A stretch of DNA of 64,000 nt, taken from Ascidiaceihabitans sp. (GTDB taxonomy: Bacteria > Pseudomonadota > Alphaproteobacteria > Rhodobacterales > Rhodobacteraceae). The notes under the pieces are model-generated. The model searched no databases and was not told the origin of the DNA. It was given only the letters and a program-made list of their open reading frames with translations. The stretch is taken from the NCBI GenBank assembly GCA_029251465.1, contig JAQXDI010000064.1:1-64000 (forward strand), written 5' to 3'. The position numbers were made by a program, and so were the translations under genes. Positions 34,411-44,236 of the stretch are shown here, piece by piece (position 1 is the first letter of the stretch; each line of letters begins with the position of its first letter).

Positions 34411-35346
34411 ATGGAAAATGAAGGCGCAATTTCGTTTGGGGACGCTATCGCTGGCTTGGGATCGGGGATCGTCTGGATCCTGACCGAGCTTGCAATGGCA
34501 TTTTACAACCTCGGCTATGCCATCACGCACCCGATGCTGTGGCTGGACTGGACCAACAAAGAAGCCGTGATGCGGTTCGTCTACTACGGCGGATCGACCG
34601 AGTTCTTCTTTGTGATTTTCGCGATCTTTGTCGTCATGACAATCATCGGGTTTTTCAAAAACGAATTCCTGTGGGGCGTCGTGCGCGTGCTCGAAGGGTT
34701 CGCCAATGGAATGGGTCGATTGTTCGCATGGGCAGGCCTGTTGATGGTGCTGCAACAAATCATGATCGTGTTCATGCAGCGTATCTTTACGCGCCCTGAC
34801 ATCTCGATCGGTTTCGGTATCCCGCTGCAATTCGACATCAGCTGGTTTGCCGAAGAACTCAAGCTTTACAACGCCTTGGTCGTCTGTCTTTGCGTAACTT
34901 ATGCGTTCGTGCAAGGCAGCCACGTGCGGGTCGATCTGGTCTATTCTGCCGTGAAATTCCGCACCAAAAAGGTCATCGACATGTTCGGTGCATTGATCTT
35001 TATGATGCCGGCCGCTGTGCTGACATGGATGTATGGCTGGTATTTCATGTGGCGTCACCTGATCGTGCCAAAGCCGTCCGCCTCTGACACGCTGGAACGC
35101 TTGTTGCTGAAATCGCGCGCCATGCGCTGGAACGTCGAAACCATTGGCTTTTCGCCAAACGGGTTCACCGGCTACTTTTTATTCAAGATCCTGTTGGTGA
35201 CTTTCACCGCCCTGGTCTTTATCCACGCCATCGCATTTTTCTACCGCTCGTTCCTGGAATGGAAAGAGGGCGAGGAAAGCGAAGGCAAATATCTGGACCG
35301 CGACACACTTGGCGAAGGCGAAGAAGCGTATGAAGGGACTCACTAA
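34411..35346 (+). CDS. TRAP transporter small membrane subunit (DctQ-like)
   Basis: A 311-residue membrane protein, larger than the usual 160-200 residues of DctQ. It has an N-terminal extension with extra membrane segments (FVYYGGSTEFFFVIFAIFVV region), then the DctQ-like four-helix part including VRVDLVYSAVKFRTKKVIDM, the characteristic R-V-D motif, and a C-terminal span before the acidic tail. GGGAGC precedes the ATG. The stop codon's last base is the first base of the DctM start, so the two subunits are co-translated. Confidence 0.87.
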   Translation: MENEGAISFGDAIAGLGSGIVWILTELAMAFYNLGYAITHPMLWLDWTNKEAVMRFVYYGGSTEFFFVIFAIFVVMTIIGFFKNEFLWGVVRVLEGFANGMGRLFAWAGLLMVLQQIMIVFMQRIFTRPDISIGFGIPLQFDISWFAEELKLYNALVVCLCVTYAFVQGSHVRVDLVYSAVKFRTKKVIDMFGALIFMMPAAVLTWMYGWYFMWRHLIVPKPSASDTLERLLLKSRAMRWNVETIGFSPNGFTGYFLFKILLVTFTALVFIHAIAFFYRSFLEWKEGEESEGKYLDRDTLGEGEEAYEGTH

Positions 35347-37703
35347 TGTTATTTGGTCTTGATGGGGTCGAAATTGGCCTGATTATTGTCTTTATCTGCC
35401 TGTTTGGCGGTATTTTGTCCGGCTTTCCGGTGGCCTTTGCCATTGGTGGTGCGGGTATCATTTCCTTTGGGATTATTGCGTCGCTCGACAGTGCGGGTCT
35501 GCTGATCCACCAAGCGATTGACCAATCTTCGCAGCAATACCGCGATCTGGTGAACAGCGGGATCAAGCCCGACAGTATCAGTATATTCAGGTACGCCGAT
35601 TTACCGCGACTGGCTGAACCCGTGTTCCCAAAAGGTTGGGAAGTCGCGATGAACCGCAATGTGTCATTCATCGTAAACCGCATGAACGAACGTGTTCTGG
35701 CAGGCCAATCGATTGAAACACTGCTGGCTGTTTTGATGTTCGTTCTGATGGGCATCACGCTGGAGCGGTCCAAGATTGCCAACGATTTGCTGACGTCCAT
35801 GGCGCGGGTCTTTGGCCCACTGCCAGGTGGTTTGGCTGTGTCGGTTGTGGTTGTGGGCGCGTTCTTGGCCGCTTCAACCGGGATTGTGGGCGCGACAGTT
35901 GTGACCATGGGTTTGCTGGCGCTGCCGACGATGTTGCGCAACGGCTATAGTCCTGAACTGGCGACGGGGGTCATTGCGGCCTCTGGCACGCTGGGGCAGA
36001 TCATTCCGCCCTCGATTGTTATCGTTTTGCTCGGCACGCTGGCCGGTGATCTCTATTCCTCTGCACAAGAGGCACGCGCGATTTCGGTCGGCTGTACGGA
36101 TGCGCTAAGCTATCTGGGTGAACCGGCGGTTCTGTCCGTGGGAACCTTGTTCCAAGCAGCGTTGTTGCCCGGCATTATGCTGGCGTTGCTGTATGCGCTG
36201 TACGCGTTTGGCTACGCGCTGCTGAACCCGTCCAAAGCACCGGCTGTGCACATGGGGTCCTCTAATGCAGAACCCGTCACCCGCGGCGAAGCACTGACGT
36301 ACTTCGTATTTTTGCCAATCGCCATCGTGGTTGGGGCAATTGTTCTGGGTCAAATGGGCATTATCGGCAACCAATCAACTGTGGTGTCTGCCTTCTCTGA
36401 TATTGGCGAAAGCGCGTCTTTGCGCACCAACGTATCCGAGGCTTGCCAAGCAGCGATGATCGAATTGCACGGCCAACCCGCATGGGATGCGGCTATTGCG
36501 CAACAGGCCACTATCGAAGCCGCAGGCGGTGTTCAGCAATCCGAACGCCTGTCCGTCGAGGCTTTTAAGGAAGCATTTGACAACAAAGTCGCAAATGCCG
36601 CTCCAATTGGCACCGGCACCGCGATCCTGTTGATCTTGCTGAGCATCGTGCTGACAACGGCGCGCGGCGTGTCGCCATCGTCTTCAACCCGTCCAATCAT
36701 CATTGGCGGCGTTGGCGTGGTGTTGGCACTGTTGGTCGACATCTTGTTGATCGGTCCAAAAATATCATCTGGCATGTATGTGGTCCTGATGTTCCTGCCG
36801 TTCTGCGCAATCCTGTACGGTGCATTCCATGGCGTAAAAATGTGCGCCAAGAACGAACTGATCCGCGTGGTGTTCCCACCGCTGGTCCTGATCGTAGCCG
36901 TTCTGGGGTCGATCCTTGGCGGGATCACCAACCCGACACCGGCCGCAGCACTTGGGGCAGGGGGCGCGATTATGCTGGCCGCCTACCGCAAGCTACGTGA
37001 CACAGACCGTTCACCCAAGGTGATCATCTGGTCCACGCTCGCGATCATAGTGTGCATCCTTGTTGGCGTGAATTTCGATCTGCGCATCAACAACCAAGGC
37101 GGCGTGAGCTTTGAGAGCTGGTTCGCCTTTTTCGTGGCCTACGGCGCGTATTTGTATGCGATGTTCGGTCTGTTGTTCTCGTGCTGGATCTTGTGGACCT
37201 CGGGCGTTCTGACGCCGGTTGTGCGCGAAACGGCCAAGGTGACGTCGATGGTCTTTACCATCCTGATCGGCTCGCAATTGTTGAACCTCGTGGTCATCAG
37301 CTTTGGCGGCGAACACTACATCCAACAGTTCCTGAAATCGTTCGACAACGAGATCACAGTGTTCCTGATCGTGATGCTGGTGCTGTTCGTCTTGGGCTTT
37401 GTGCTCGACTTCCTCGAGATCATCTACATCGTGATCCCGATTGTCGGGCCGGTCATCTACGGCGGTACGTTTGATCCCAAATGGGTGACGATCATGATCG
37501 CGGTGAACCTGCAAACGTCGTTCCTGACACCACCCTTTGGCTTTGCCCTGTTCTACCTGCGCGGGGTCGCCCCCAAAGAGGTCACGACAGGCCATATCTA
37601 TCGCGGGATCGTGCCATTCGTGGCGATCCAGGTCGGTGGTCTGGCGCTGCTGTGGTTCTTCCCGGCGATCGTGACATTGATTCCGGACCTGATCCCGAAC
37701 TAA
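35346..37703 (+). CDS. TRAP transporter large membrane subunit (DctM-like), extended
   Basis: A 785-residue membrane protein, nearly twice the typical 430 residues of DctM. It opens with the DctM signature FPVAFAIGGAGIISFG. Then it carries a non-membrane insertion (about residues 60-115, QQYRDLVNSG to SFIVNRMNERV), more transport helices (VGATVVTMGLLALPTMLRNGYSPELATG; GTLGQIIPPSIVIVLL), a second soluble stretch near 340-415, and further helices ending with TPPFGFALFYLRGVAP. It imports the solute delivered by the binding protein, driven by a sodium or proton gradient. A terminator follows at 37726. Confidence 0.88.
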   Translation: MLFGLDGVEIGLIIVFICLFGGILSGFPVAFAIGGAGIISFGIIASLDSAGLLIHQAIDQSSQQYRDLVNSGIKPDSISIFRYADLPRLAEPVFPKGWEVAMNRNVSFIVNRMNERVLAGQSIETLLAVLMFVLMGITLERSKIANDLLTSMARVFGPLPGGLAVSVVVVGAFLAASTGIVGATVVTMGLLALPTMLRNGYSPELATGVIAASGTLGQIIPPSIVIVLLGTLAGDLYSSAQEARAISVGCTDALSYLGEPAVLSVGTLFQAALLPGIMLALLYALYAFGYALLNPSKAPAVHMGSSNAEPVTRGEALTYFVFLPIAIVVGAIVLGQMGIIGNQSTVVSAFSDIGESASLRTNVSEACQAAMIELHGQPAWDAAIAQQATIEAAGGVQQSERLSVEAFKEAFDNKVANAAPIGTGTAILLILLSIVLTTARGVSPSSSTRPIIIGGVGVVLALLVDILLIGPKISSGMYVVLMFLPFCAILYGAFHGVKMCAKNELIRVVFPPLVLIVAVLGSILGGITNPTPAAALGAGGAIMLAAYRKLRDTDRSPKVIIWSTLAIIVCILVGVNFDLRINNQGGVSFESWFAFFVAYGAYLYAMFGLLFSCWILWTSGVLTPVVRETAKVTSMVFTILIGSQLLNLVVISFGGEHYIQQFLKSFDNEITVFLIVMLVLFVLGFVLDFLEIIYIVIPIVGPVIYGGTFDPKWVTIMIAVNLQTSFLTPPFGFALFYLRGVAPKEVTTGHIYRGIVPFVAIQVGGLALLWFFPAIVTLIPDLIPN

Positions 37704-37725
37704 GCGGGGATCCCGAAAAACCAAC

Positions 37726-37754
37726 AACGGCCGTCCAGATTTGGGCGGCCGTTT
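37726..37754 (+). terminator. terminator of the TRAP operon
   Basis: Stem AACGGCCG/CGGCCGTT with a 12-base loop and a short T run, 22 bases after the DctM stop and just before the convergent bpt gene. Confidence 0.8.
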
Positions 37755-37797
37755 GCGTTTGGTGGTTCGTGTTTTTGGGGGGTATCAGCTGCGCAAA

Positions 37798-38616
37798 CTA
37801 GCCTGCAGGCGTGATGTCTGGCAGGCTGATGTTGGCGACTTGTTCGGCAATCGGGTCTGTGGACAATGGATGCGTGTCAGCAGAAAACGCGCTGGAGTCC
37901 TGCACCTTTTGCCAGGTGTTGCCGAGGTAAATCTCGAGCCCTGAAAAGTTGGATTTGTAGCCCATCTTTTGGCTGCCGGGCACCCAATACCCTAGATAGA
38001 CGTAAGGCAAATCGGCCTCTTGAGCGAGGCGGATGTGATCGAGGATCAGGTAGGTGCCCAAGGAATTGCGGGTAAATTCGGGATCAAAGAACGAATAGAC
38101 CATGCTGAGCCCATCGCTCAGCACATCCGTCAGGCTGACGGCGATCAGATCGCTGGTGTCTTTGTCAGTGTATTCGACCACACGGCTGCGGATCGGGGTT
38201 TCCTCGACCATGGCCGCGAATTCAAAGACGTCCATGTCGGCCATACCGCCATCGGCGTGGCGCGAATCAAGATAGGTGCGGAACAAATCGTATTGCGCTT
38301 CGGTAGCCCAAGGCGACGTGGCGCGCCGATCTAGCCAGCCATTGCGTTTGCTCACCCGCTTTTGGCTCTTGCTGGGTTGAAATTCCCGCACATCGATGCG
38401 GGCCGACAAACAGGCCGAACATTCAGCACAAGACGGGCGATACAGCACGTTTTGCGAGCGTCTAAAGCCTTGTTGCGACAGGCTATCGTTCAGTTTTTGC
38501 GCGTTGTCGCCCTGCAAAGCTGTGAACAGCTTTCTCTCCATCCGGCCCTCAAGATAAGGGCAAGGCTGTGGGGCGGTCACATAAAACTGTGGCGCAAGTG
38601 GCAGCGTGTGTCGCAT
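37798..38616 (-). CDS. bpt: aspartate/glutamate leucyltransferase
   Basis: A 272-residue member of the arginyl/leucyl-tRNA--protein transferase family. The N-terminal [15 protein letters not shown] and [15 protein letters not shown] cysteine-containing motifs, then [12 protein letters not shown] and [19 protein letters not shown], match bacterial Bpt, which adds leucine to proteins with N-terminal Asp or Glu for ClpS/ClpAP degradation (N-degron pathway). Bacteria of this group use this enzyme; the name Ate is sometimes applied. The start at 38616 (MRHTLPLAP) is the family start, while the longer frame to 38700 is not. Convergent with the TRAP operon. Confidence 0.9.
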   Translation of the reverse strand: MRHTLPLAPQFYVTAPQPCPYLEGRMERKLFTALQGDNAQKLNDSLSQQGFRRSQNVLYRPSCAECSACLSARIDVREFQPSKSQKRVSKRNGWLDRRATSPWATEAQYDLFRTYLDSRHADGGMADMDVFEFAAMVEETPIRSRVVEYTDKDTSDLIAVSLTDVLSDGLSMVYSFFDPEFTRNSLGTYLILDHIRLAQEADLPYVYLGYWVPGSQKMGYKSNFSGLEIYLGNTWQKVQDSSAFSADTHPLSTDPIAEQVANISLPDITPAG

Positions 38617-38686
38617 GAAAAATCCCGTGGTGTTCAGGGATGATACCCCAGCGGGGCCAGCGTGCAAGGACTTCCGTAGGAAATGG

Positions 38687-39124
38687 TTAGTGCCGCGCAC
38701 GCCGGTTTATCATGACGGTGCCCAAAACGTGGTCCGACAGGCTTTGACCGCGCAGGGACGCACACATCAACACCACCGACACGGCCTGAATGATCAGGCT
38801 ACCGATGCTGATGGTGTAGCCCAGCGTGTGCAAGGCGGCCTCGGGCAGGTTCAGGCGTGCGCCGGCTGAATTGCGCAGCTCGATCGCCATGATGCGCATG
38901 CCCCATGTGGCAGACCCGGTGGTGATCGTGATGGTGCGGTAGGCGAACCCGACAATCAACCACCACATCGGCCAGATAAACAGCGCCAAAAAGCCGGTGA
39001 AGGGCAGGATCAGCAGGCACAGGATCAGGATGAACACAGCATCAAACACCCATGCCAGCAAGCGTTTGCCGGGCACGTCAGCGTAAAATCCGGGTTGCTG
39101 AATGGGGTCGGGCAGGTGGATCAT
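38687..39124 (-). CDS. RDD family membrane protein
   Basis: A 145-residue protein with three membrane segments: [27 protein letters not shown] (first span with the conserved R-D pattern at its start, [10 protein letters not shown]), [19 protein letters not shown], and [21 protein letters not shown]. The RDD domain is found in many transporters or stress proteins of unknown function. The start at 39124 fits the family and leaves the upstream part out. It is near, but not overlapping, the bpt start downstream (71 bases). Confidence 0.8.
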   Translation of the reverse strand: MIHLPDPIQQPGFYADVPGKRLLAWVFDAVFILILCLLILPFTGFLALFIWPMWWLIVGFAYRTITITTGSATWGMRIMAIELRNSAGARLNLPEAALHTLGYTISIGSLIIQAVSVVLMCASLRGQSLSDHVLGTVMINRRARH

Positions 39125-39152
39125 TGATCTAGGGTCTCTTGTGCTGAACGGG

Positions 39153-39178
39153 AAAAGACGGCCCCTTTGCAAGGGCCG
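39153..39178 (-). terminator. terminator after the DUF2852 gene
   Basis: On the minus strand, CGGCCC and its complement GGGCCG (39159-39164 and 39173-39178) form a stem closed by a short loop, followed by TTTT. It separates the DUF2852 gene from the RDD gene. Confidence 0.7.
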
Positions 39179-39197
39179 CCGCAAGTCGCGTTACGAT

Positions 39198-39623
39198 TTA
39201 GGCGTCAGACGCGTCATCGGTGCTTTTGGCCGCGCGGTCGTCCATGAACTGGTCGAACTCGGATTTGTCTTTGGCTTCGCGCAGACGCTCAAGGAAGGCC
39301 TCAAAGTTCATCTGCTCTTCTTCCAAGCGACGCAGCGTGTCGGCCTTGTAGCTGTCAAAAGCGGCGTTACCGGTCGAGCGCATGGCGTTCATGCCACGGC
39401 TGACGTTGACGGGACGGTTGCAGGATTTTGAAAACAAGCGTTTGCTCCAGATCATGTAAAACAGAAGGGCGAGGCCGATGGGCCAGAAAAAGATAAACCC
39501 AAGGACCATGGCGGCAATCCAGGCCCCTTTGCCTTTTTCGTCAAGCCATTGTTCGGTGCGTGTAAACCAGCCAGCCGAGCGAACGGAGGCTGTGTCAGAC
39601 AGCGGAGGAGAGATGGTGTTCAT
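39198..39623 (-). CDS. DUF2852 domain-containing membrane protein
   Basis: A 141-residue protein. One membrane span (GAWIAAMVLGFIFFWPIGLALLFYMIW, residues about 33-60) is followed by a conserved cytoplasmic part, GNAAFDSYKADTLRRLEEEQMNFEAFLERLREAKDKSEFDQFM, which defines DUF2852, a family common in Rhodobacterales. The C-terminal helix is charged and probably coiled. Function unknown. Its own hairpin terminator follows. Confidence 0.85.
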   Translation of the reverse strand: MNTISPPLSDTASVRSAGWFTRTEQWLDEKGKGAWIAAMVLGFIFFWPIGLALLFYMIWSKRLFSKSCNRPVNVSRGMNAMRSTGNAAFDSYKADTLRRLEEEQMNFEAFLERLREAKDKSEFDQFMDDRAAKSTDDASDA

Positions 39624-39762
39624 ATGCGTGCCTTTCTAAAGTCGGGTCAAGTTGTGCGTTTGTCAGTGTGTGCCGGGCGATGTGAATGCCGTTTACATTA
39701 TCCAAAATGGGCATTTGGCTGAAAACTGCAAGACCTAATGTAAATGTGTTTTACATTTACTT

Positions 39763-40233
39763 TTATTGTGATTTTAAATCAGATACTTGCGCGTCACTTA
39801 GTTTCTGAATCTCAACGCCGGTTGCCGCAAAAACATGGTGTGGGGTGCCAGCAGCGGCCCAGATTTGATCAAATTCCATCAATCGCGGATCCATAAAGGC
39901 ACGGATCGGATTGATGTGCCTGATGGGGGAAGCACCGCCAATTGCGAACCCAGTTTGGGCGCGGATCAGTGCCGCATCAGCTTTGCCAAGGGGTTCACCG
40001 GCAAGGGCTGCGGCCTTGTCTGCGTCGACCCGGTTGCCGCCTGCGGTGACAAACAAGATCGCCTCGCCAGAGGTTTCACCGCGAAAAATGATCGACTTGG
40101 CGATTTGGTCGATGTCGCAATGAACGGCCGCCGCTGCATCTGCTGCAGTGCGCGCCAGCGGTGTTTCGACGATGGTGATTTCTGTGCCGGCGGCCTCAAG
40201 GGCGGCGCACACGCGTTTTAAACTTTTGCTCAC
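39763..40233 (-). CDS. YbaK/EbsC-family aminoacyl-tRNA deacylase-like protein
   Basis: A 156-residue single-domain protein of the YbaK/INS domain, which hydrolyses mischarged aminoacyl-tRNAs or is its relative. DIDQIAKSIIFRG with the invariant Lys, ILFVTAGGNRVD and GFAIGGASPIRH (the GXXXP loop) are visible. The GTG at 40233 (MSKSLKRV) is my preferred start because homologues begin so; the ATG at 40275 would add 14 residues and overlap the divergent glnE region. It lies divergently from glnE. Confidence 0.82.
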   Translation of the reverse strand: MSKSLKRVCAALEAAGTEITIVETPLARTAADAAAAVHCDIDQIAKSIIFRGETSGEAILFVTAGGNRVDADKAAALAGEPLGKADAALIRAQTGFAIGGASPIRHINPIRAFMDPRLMEFDQIWAAAGTPHHVFAATGVEIQKLSDAQVSDLKSQ

Positions 40234-40310
40234 AACGTAATAATTAAGGGGCGCGATTGGATGTGCAAGAGCCATTGACGCGCCGCCGCCCCAGAGAGAG
40301 ATTGGACGCT

Positions 40311-43082
40311 ATGAACCTCGCCAAATCCCTTACCCGCACACCCCGCGCATTTAACGAAGATCGCGGGCGTGACGCGGTCGCGGCCTTGGCTGATCTACCG
40401 CCGGAATTGACGGCGCTTGTTCACGGGTCCGCAGGCAGCAGTCCTTATTTGGGGCAACTGATCGACAAAGAGGCCGCGTGGCTGCCCGCTGCCCTGCAGG
40501 ACGCCGACGGTGCCGTTCAATCCGAACTCTCCGCCTGTCTTGCGGCCTCCTATGACTTGGTTGCCAGCCAGTTGCGCCGGTCCAAACGCCGGATTGCGTT
40601 GCTGACTGCGCTCGCCGATCTGGGCGGGGCGTGGGATTTGCACAAAGTCACCAGCACGCTCACGGATCTTGCGGATACGGCCTGCACCGCCGCTTTGCGT
40701 GCAGGGATCGCCGCGCAAATCAAACGTGGCAAAATTCCGGGACTGACCGAGGATGACGTCGAGACCGCCGGCGGTGTGGTCGTGTTGGCCATGGGCAAAA
40801 TGGGCGCGCATGAACTGAACTATTCCTCTGACATCGATCTGATTTGCCTGTTCGACGAAAGCCGATTTGATCACGCGGATTTTAGCGAGGCGCGGGCTGG
40901 TTTCATTCGCGCAACCCGGCAGATGAGCAGCTTGCTGAACGATCTAACCGGCGATGGTTACGTGTTTCGCACCGACCTGCGTTTGCGCCCAGACCCTGCT
41001 GTTACGCCGGTTTGCATGGGGATGGAGGCGGCAGAACGCTACTACGAAAGCCTTGGGCGCACGTGGGAACGCGCCGCCTACATCAAAGCGCGTCCTGCGG
41101 CGGGTGATCTGGCGGCAGGGGCTGCGTTCATCGAAACCCTGCGCCCGTTTGTGTGGCGCAAGCATTTGGACTTTGCCGCGATCCAAGACGCCCACGACAT
41201 GCGTCTGGCGATCCGCGAACACAAAGGGCTGGGCGGGCCGATCACCCTGTCAGGTCACAACATGAAGCTAGGTCGCGGCGGCATTCGCGAGATCGAATTT
41301 TTCACACAAACCCGCCAGTTGATCGCCGGTGGGCGCGATCCGTCGCTGCGCTTGCGGGGCACTTGCGAAAGCCTAAGCGCGCTTGCCGACAAAGGCTGGG
41401 TCGAACCGGAGTTGGCCGGGGTTTTGACGGATCACTACACCGCGCACCGCACGGTTGAGCATCGCTTGCAGATGGTGCGTGATGCGCAAACTCACACATT
41501 GCCCACCACGGATGCAGGATTTGATCGCCTGGCCGCGTTGATGGATATGGACCGCGCTGATCTGATCACGGACTTGCACCGCCGCTTGCATGCAGTTCAC
41601 GAGGCCACCGAAGGGTTCTTTGCCCCGGATGCAAGTGCCGAGACCGTCAGCTACGATTTGGATCAAGACCTGATCGAGCGCTGGCAAAGCTATCCGGCCC
41701 TGCGCACGCAACGCGGTGCCGCAACATTCGAACGGATCAAACCGGCGCTTTTGGCCCGACTCGCCCAAGCCCCGCGTCCGAACGAGGCACTGTTGGCGCT
41801 GGATGGGTTTCTGCAAGGGTTGCCCGCGGGCGTGCAGTTGTTTTCGTTGTTTGACGCCAATCCGTCGCTGGTGGATTTGCTGGTCGACATCGTTGCCACG
41901 TCGCCTGCGTTGGCCCAGCACCTGTCGCACAATGCGGCGGTGTTTGATGCGGTGATTGGGGGCGATTTCTTTAGCCCGTGGCCAGGGGCGCAGTTGCAAG
42001 CCGGGCTGGAACAAGAACTGGGGCGCGAGGCGGATTACGAGGCCAAGCTGGATATGACCCGTCGCTGGGCCAAGGAATGGCATTTCCGGATCGGGGTGCA
42101 TTTGCTGCGTGGCTTGATCACGCCACAAGACGCAGGGGCCCAGTATAGTGACCTTGCGCGGGCGGTTTTGCGGGCGCTGTGGCCCGAAGTCGTGGCACAG
42201 TTTTCGACGCGCCACGGGCCGCCTCCGGGCAATGGAGCGGTGATTTTGGGGATGGGGTCGCTGGGGGCAGGGGCGCTTAATCCTGCCTCGGATCTGGATA
42301 TGATCGTGATTTACGACCCCGCTGACGTTGAAATGTCAGACGGCAAACGCCCGCTGGCGGCGCGGCAATACTACGCCCGCCTGACCCAAGCGATGATCAC
42401 CGCCCTGACCGTACCCATGGCCCAAGGGCGGCTCTATGAGGTCGACATGCGTCTGCGCCCGTCCGGCAACAAAGGGCCTGTGGCCACCAGTTGGGCCAGT
42501 TTTGACAACTATCAACGGACACAGGCGTGGGTCTGGGAACATCTGGCGCTGACCCGTGCACAGGTGATTGCAGGCGCGCCGCAGTTGGCGGAACAGGTCG
42601 AGAACCTGCGCCGCGATATTTTGCAAAACGCGCGCGACGGCACCAAAGTCATCGCCGAGGTCGCAACCATGCGCGCCCGTATTGCCGATGCCAAAACGCC
42701 GGTCTCGGTGTGGGAACCCAAGATTGGCGCAGGCCGGATGCAAGACATCGAACTGCTGGCCCAAGCTGGCGCGTTGATCAGCGGCGATGCCCCACGCCAG
42801 ATCGCAGAAGGGCTTGTGGCTTGTGTCGCTGCAAGGCTGCTGAGTGACGCGGACAGACAGGTATTGCTGCAAACCTATGAGATGTGTTGGACGTTACAAA
42901 TCTGCGCGCGCCTTTTGACGACGGACGTGCTGGACCCAAGCGACGTAGGGAGTGGCGCGATGAGTTTCGTGTGCCGAACTTTAAAAACCGACAGTGCCGA
43001 GGCGCTGGAACACAATCTGAATGCGGCTTATGCAGCGGCAGGTGCCATCATTGATGCCACTGTAGGAACAGGTGTCTCGTGA
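40311..43082 (+). CDS. glnE: bifunctional glutamine synthetase adenylyltransferase/deadenylase
   Basis: A 923-residue enzyme with two nucleotidyltransferase domains, YSSDIDLICLFD near residue 170 (deadenylylation half) and ASDLDMIVIYDPAD near residue 658 (adenylylation half), and the GlnD_UR_UTase-like helical linkers, including FFTQTRQLIAGG and VWEHLALTRAQVIAG. It controls glutamine synthetase by adding or removing AMP in response to PII. The ATG at 40311 is preferred to a TTG 54 bases earlier. It overlaps the next small gene by four bases. Confidence 0.95.
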   Translation: MNLAKSLTRTPRAFNEDRGRDAVAALADLPPELTALVHGSAGSSPYLGQLIDKEAAWLPAALQDADGAVQSELSACLAASYDLVASQLRRSKRRIALLTALADLGGAWDLHKVTSTLTDLADTACTAALRAGIAAQIKRGKIPGLTEDDVETAGGVVVLAMGKMGAHELNYSSDIDLICLFDESRFDHADFSEARAGFIRATRQMSSLLNDLTGDGYVFRTDLRLRPDPAVTPVCMGMEAAERYYESLGRTWERAAYIKARPAAGDLAAGAAFIETLRPFVWRKHLDFAAIQDAHDMRLAIREHKGLGGPITLSGHNMKLGRGGIREIEFFTQTRQLIAGGRDPSLRLRGTCESLSALADKGWVEPELAGVLTDHYTAHRTVEHRLQMVRDAQTHTLPTTDAGFDRLAALMDMDRADLITDLHRRLHAVHEATEGFFAPDASAETVSYDLDQDLIERWQSYPALRTQRGAATFERIKPALLARLAQAPRPNEALLALDGFLQGLPAGVQLFSLFDANPSLVDLLVDIVATSPALAQHLSHNAAVFDAVIGGDFFSPWPGAQLQAGLEQELGREADYEAKLDMTRRWAKEWHFRIGVHLLRGLITPQDAGAQYSDLARAVLRALWPEVVAQFSTRHGPPPGNGAVILGMGSLGAGALNPASDLDMIVIYDPADVEMSDGKRPLAARQYYARLTQAMITALTVPMAQGRLYEVDMRLRPSGNKGPVATSWASFDNYQRTQAWVWEHLALTRAQVIAGAPQLAEQVENLRRDILQNARDGTKVIAEVATMRARIADAKTPVSVWEPKIGAGRMQDIELLAQAGALISGDAPRQIAEGLVACVAARLLSDADRQVLLQTYEMCWTLQICARLLTTDVLDPSDVGSGAMSFVCRTLKTDSAEALEHNLNAAYAAAGAIIDATVGTGVS

Positions 43083-43351
43083 AAAAGGGCAATCCAAACG
43101 ACCCCAAGGGTCTGATCTATGAATCCTACCGGATCGACGGGATCACCAAATCCGAGTGCCGCACGATTTTCCTTGATTGGGCGCTGAGCCTGCCGATGGA
43201 ACAAGACACCGGCACAACCATTCGCGCGCTTCTGGTGCAATACGGCGAAGGCGCGCCGGACCACCCGATGAGCGAAGTAATGCAAGAAGGGCTGGCAGGT
43301 ATGGCGGCCCCGCGTAGACGTGGTGGCTGGCGTTCGCGCACCCGTGATTGA
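43079..43351 (+). CDS. small hypothetical protein downstream of glnE
   Basis: A 90-residue protein with GTG start overlapping the glnE stop (GTGA), so it is translationally coupled and probably real. It has a hydrophilic N-terminus, LIYESYRIDG, and a FLDWALSLP helix, ending in an Arg-rich tail (APRRRGGWRSRTRD). No known domain. Roseobacter genomes often carry a small gene after glnE, but this is from memory. It may be co-regulated with nitrogen metabolism. Confidence 0.65.
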   Translation: MKKGNPNDPKGLIYESYRIDGITKSECRTIFLDWALSLPMEQDTGTTIRALLVQYGEGAPDHPMSEVMQEGLAGMAAPRRRGGWRSRTRD

Positions 43352-43510
43352 CGCTACGGTCGTGCTCTCCCATACAACCCAACGTCGCACAAAGGCCGCG
43401 AAGGTTTCACAACAATTGACTTAAATTGTCGCAATCCTGCCCAGATTGACCCGCATACATTGGTTCAACCGATAGTGGGAAACGCCGCCAAAGAGTGGCT
43501 GGAGGACGAC

Positions 43511-44197
43511 ATGAAAACTTTGAAACTGATTATGATGCTTGGCCTTGGCGCAATGGTTTCGGCCTGTGCGACAACGGATACAGCAACACGCAACGCACGC
43601 TTTGATACCGTGCCGCCGCAAGTTCAGCAATTTGAAACACTGCCTGCGCAGCAATTCCTGGCCTCGGCGCCAACGAACTTCAGCGCGGCCTTCAACGTAC
43701 AGCAAATCAACGTGCTGGTGCCACAATCCTTGAAAGTGTCCGAACGCAACAGCTATTACCCAGGCGGTGATATCGTGTGGCGCGAAGACCCGATCGGCAA
43801 CCGTCACGCCCAAGTCAAAGCAATCTTTGACACAGGGTTCGCCAAAGGCACAGATGCCATGGCAGGCGACGCCGGCTTGCGTCTCGACGTCAAAGTCCTG
43901 CGCTTTCACGCTTTGACCGAAAAGGCACGCTATACAACCGGCGGCGTCCACTCGATCAAATTCGCCTTGTGGATCCGCGATGCAAAATCCGGTCAAGCCT
44001 TGGGTGAGGTTCGCATCGTTGATGCTGATCTGGATGCCTTAGGTGGCCAGCAAGCCATCAACGCCGAGGCCCGCGGTCAAACGCAAAAGGTGCGCATCAC
44101 CGACCATTTGGCCGAAGTGATCCGTCAGGAATTGTCCAACGCCGAAGGGTTCACCAACCCAAAGCTTGGCATGATCCAACAGTTGAAAAAGATCTAA
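43511..44197 (+). CDS. DUF6778-type lipoprotein
   Basis: A 228-residue protein with a lipoprotein signal, LGLGAMVSAC, cleaved before Cys. The mature part (VPQSLKVSERNSYYPGGDIVWREDP and later VKVLRFHALTEKARYTTGG) looks like a periplasmic beta-rich domain of a type common in Rhodobacterales, matching what I remember of DUF6778. Function unknown. The ATG at 43511 gives the correct signal; the frame extends further upstream without one. It precedes the RlmI-like gene by 39 bases. Confidence 0.75.
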   Translation: MKTLKLIMMLGLGAMVSACATTDTATRNARFDTVPPQVQQFETLPAQQFLASAPTNFSAAFNVQQINVLVPQSLKVSERNSYYPGGDIVWREDPIGNRHAQVKAIFDTGFAKGTDAMAGDAGLRLDVKVLRFHALTEKARYTTGGVHSIKFALWIRDAKSGQALGEVRIVDADLDALGGQQAINAEARGQTQKVRITDHLAEVIRQELSNAEGFTNPKLGMIQQLKKI

Positions 44198-44236
44198 CCT
44201 TTCGCTTTCGCGAAATTGAGATTAGGGAAGGGCGCT

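Noticed and set aside
41373-42215. A 280-codon open frame on the minus strand inside glnE
   Set aside because: Shadow of glnE; its translation shows no recognisable domain.
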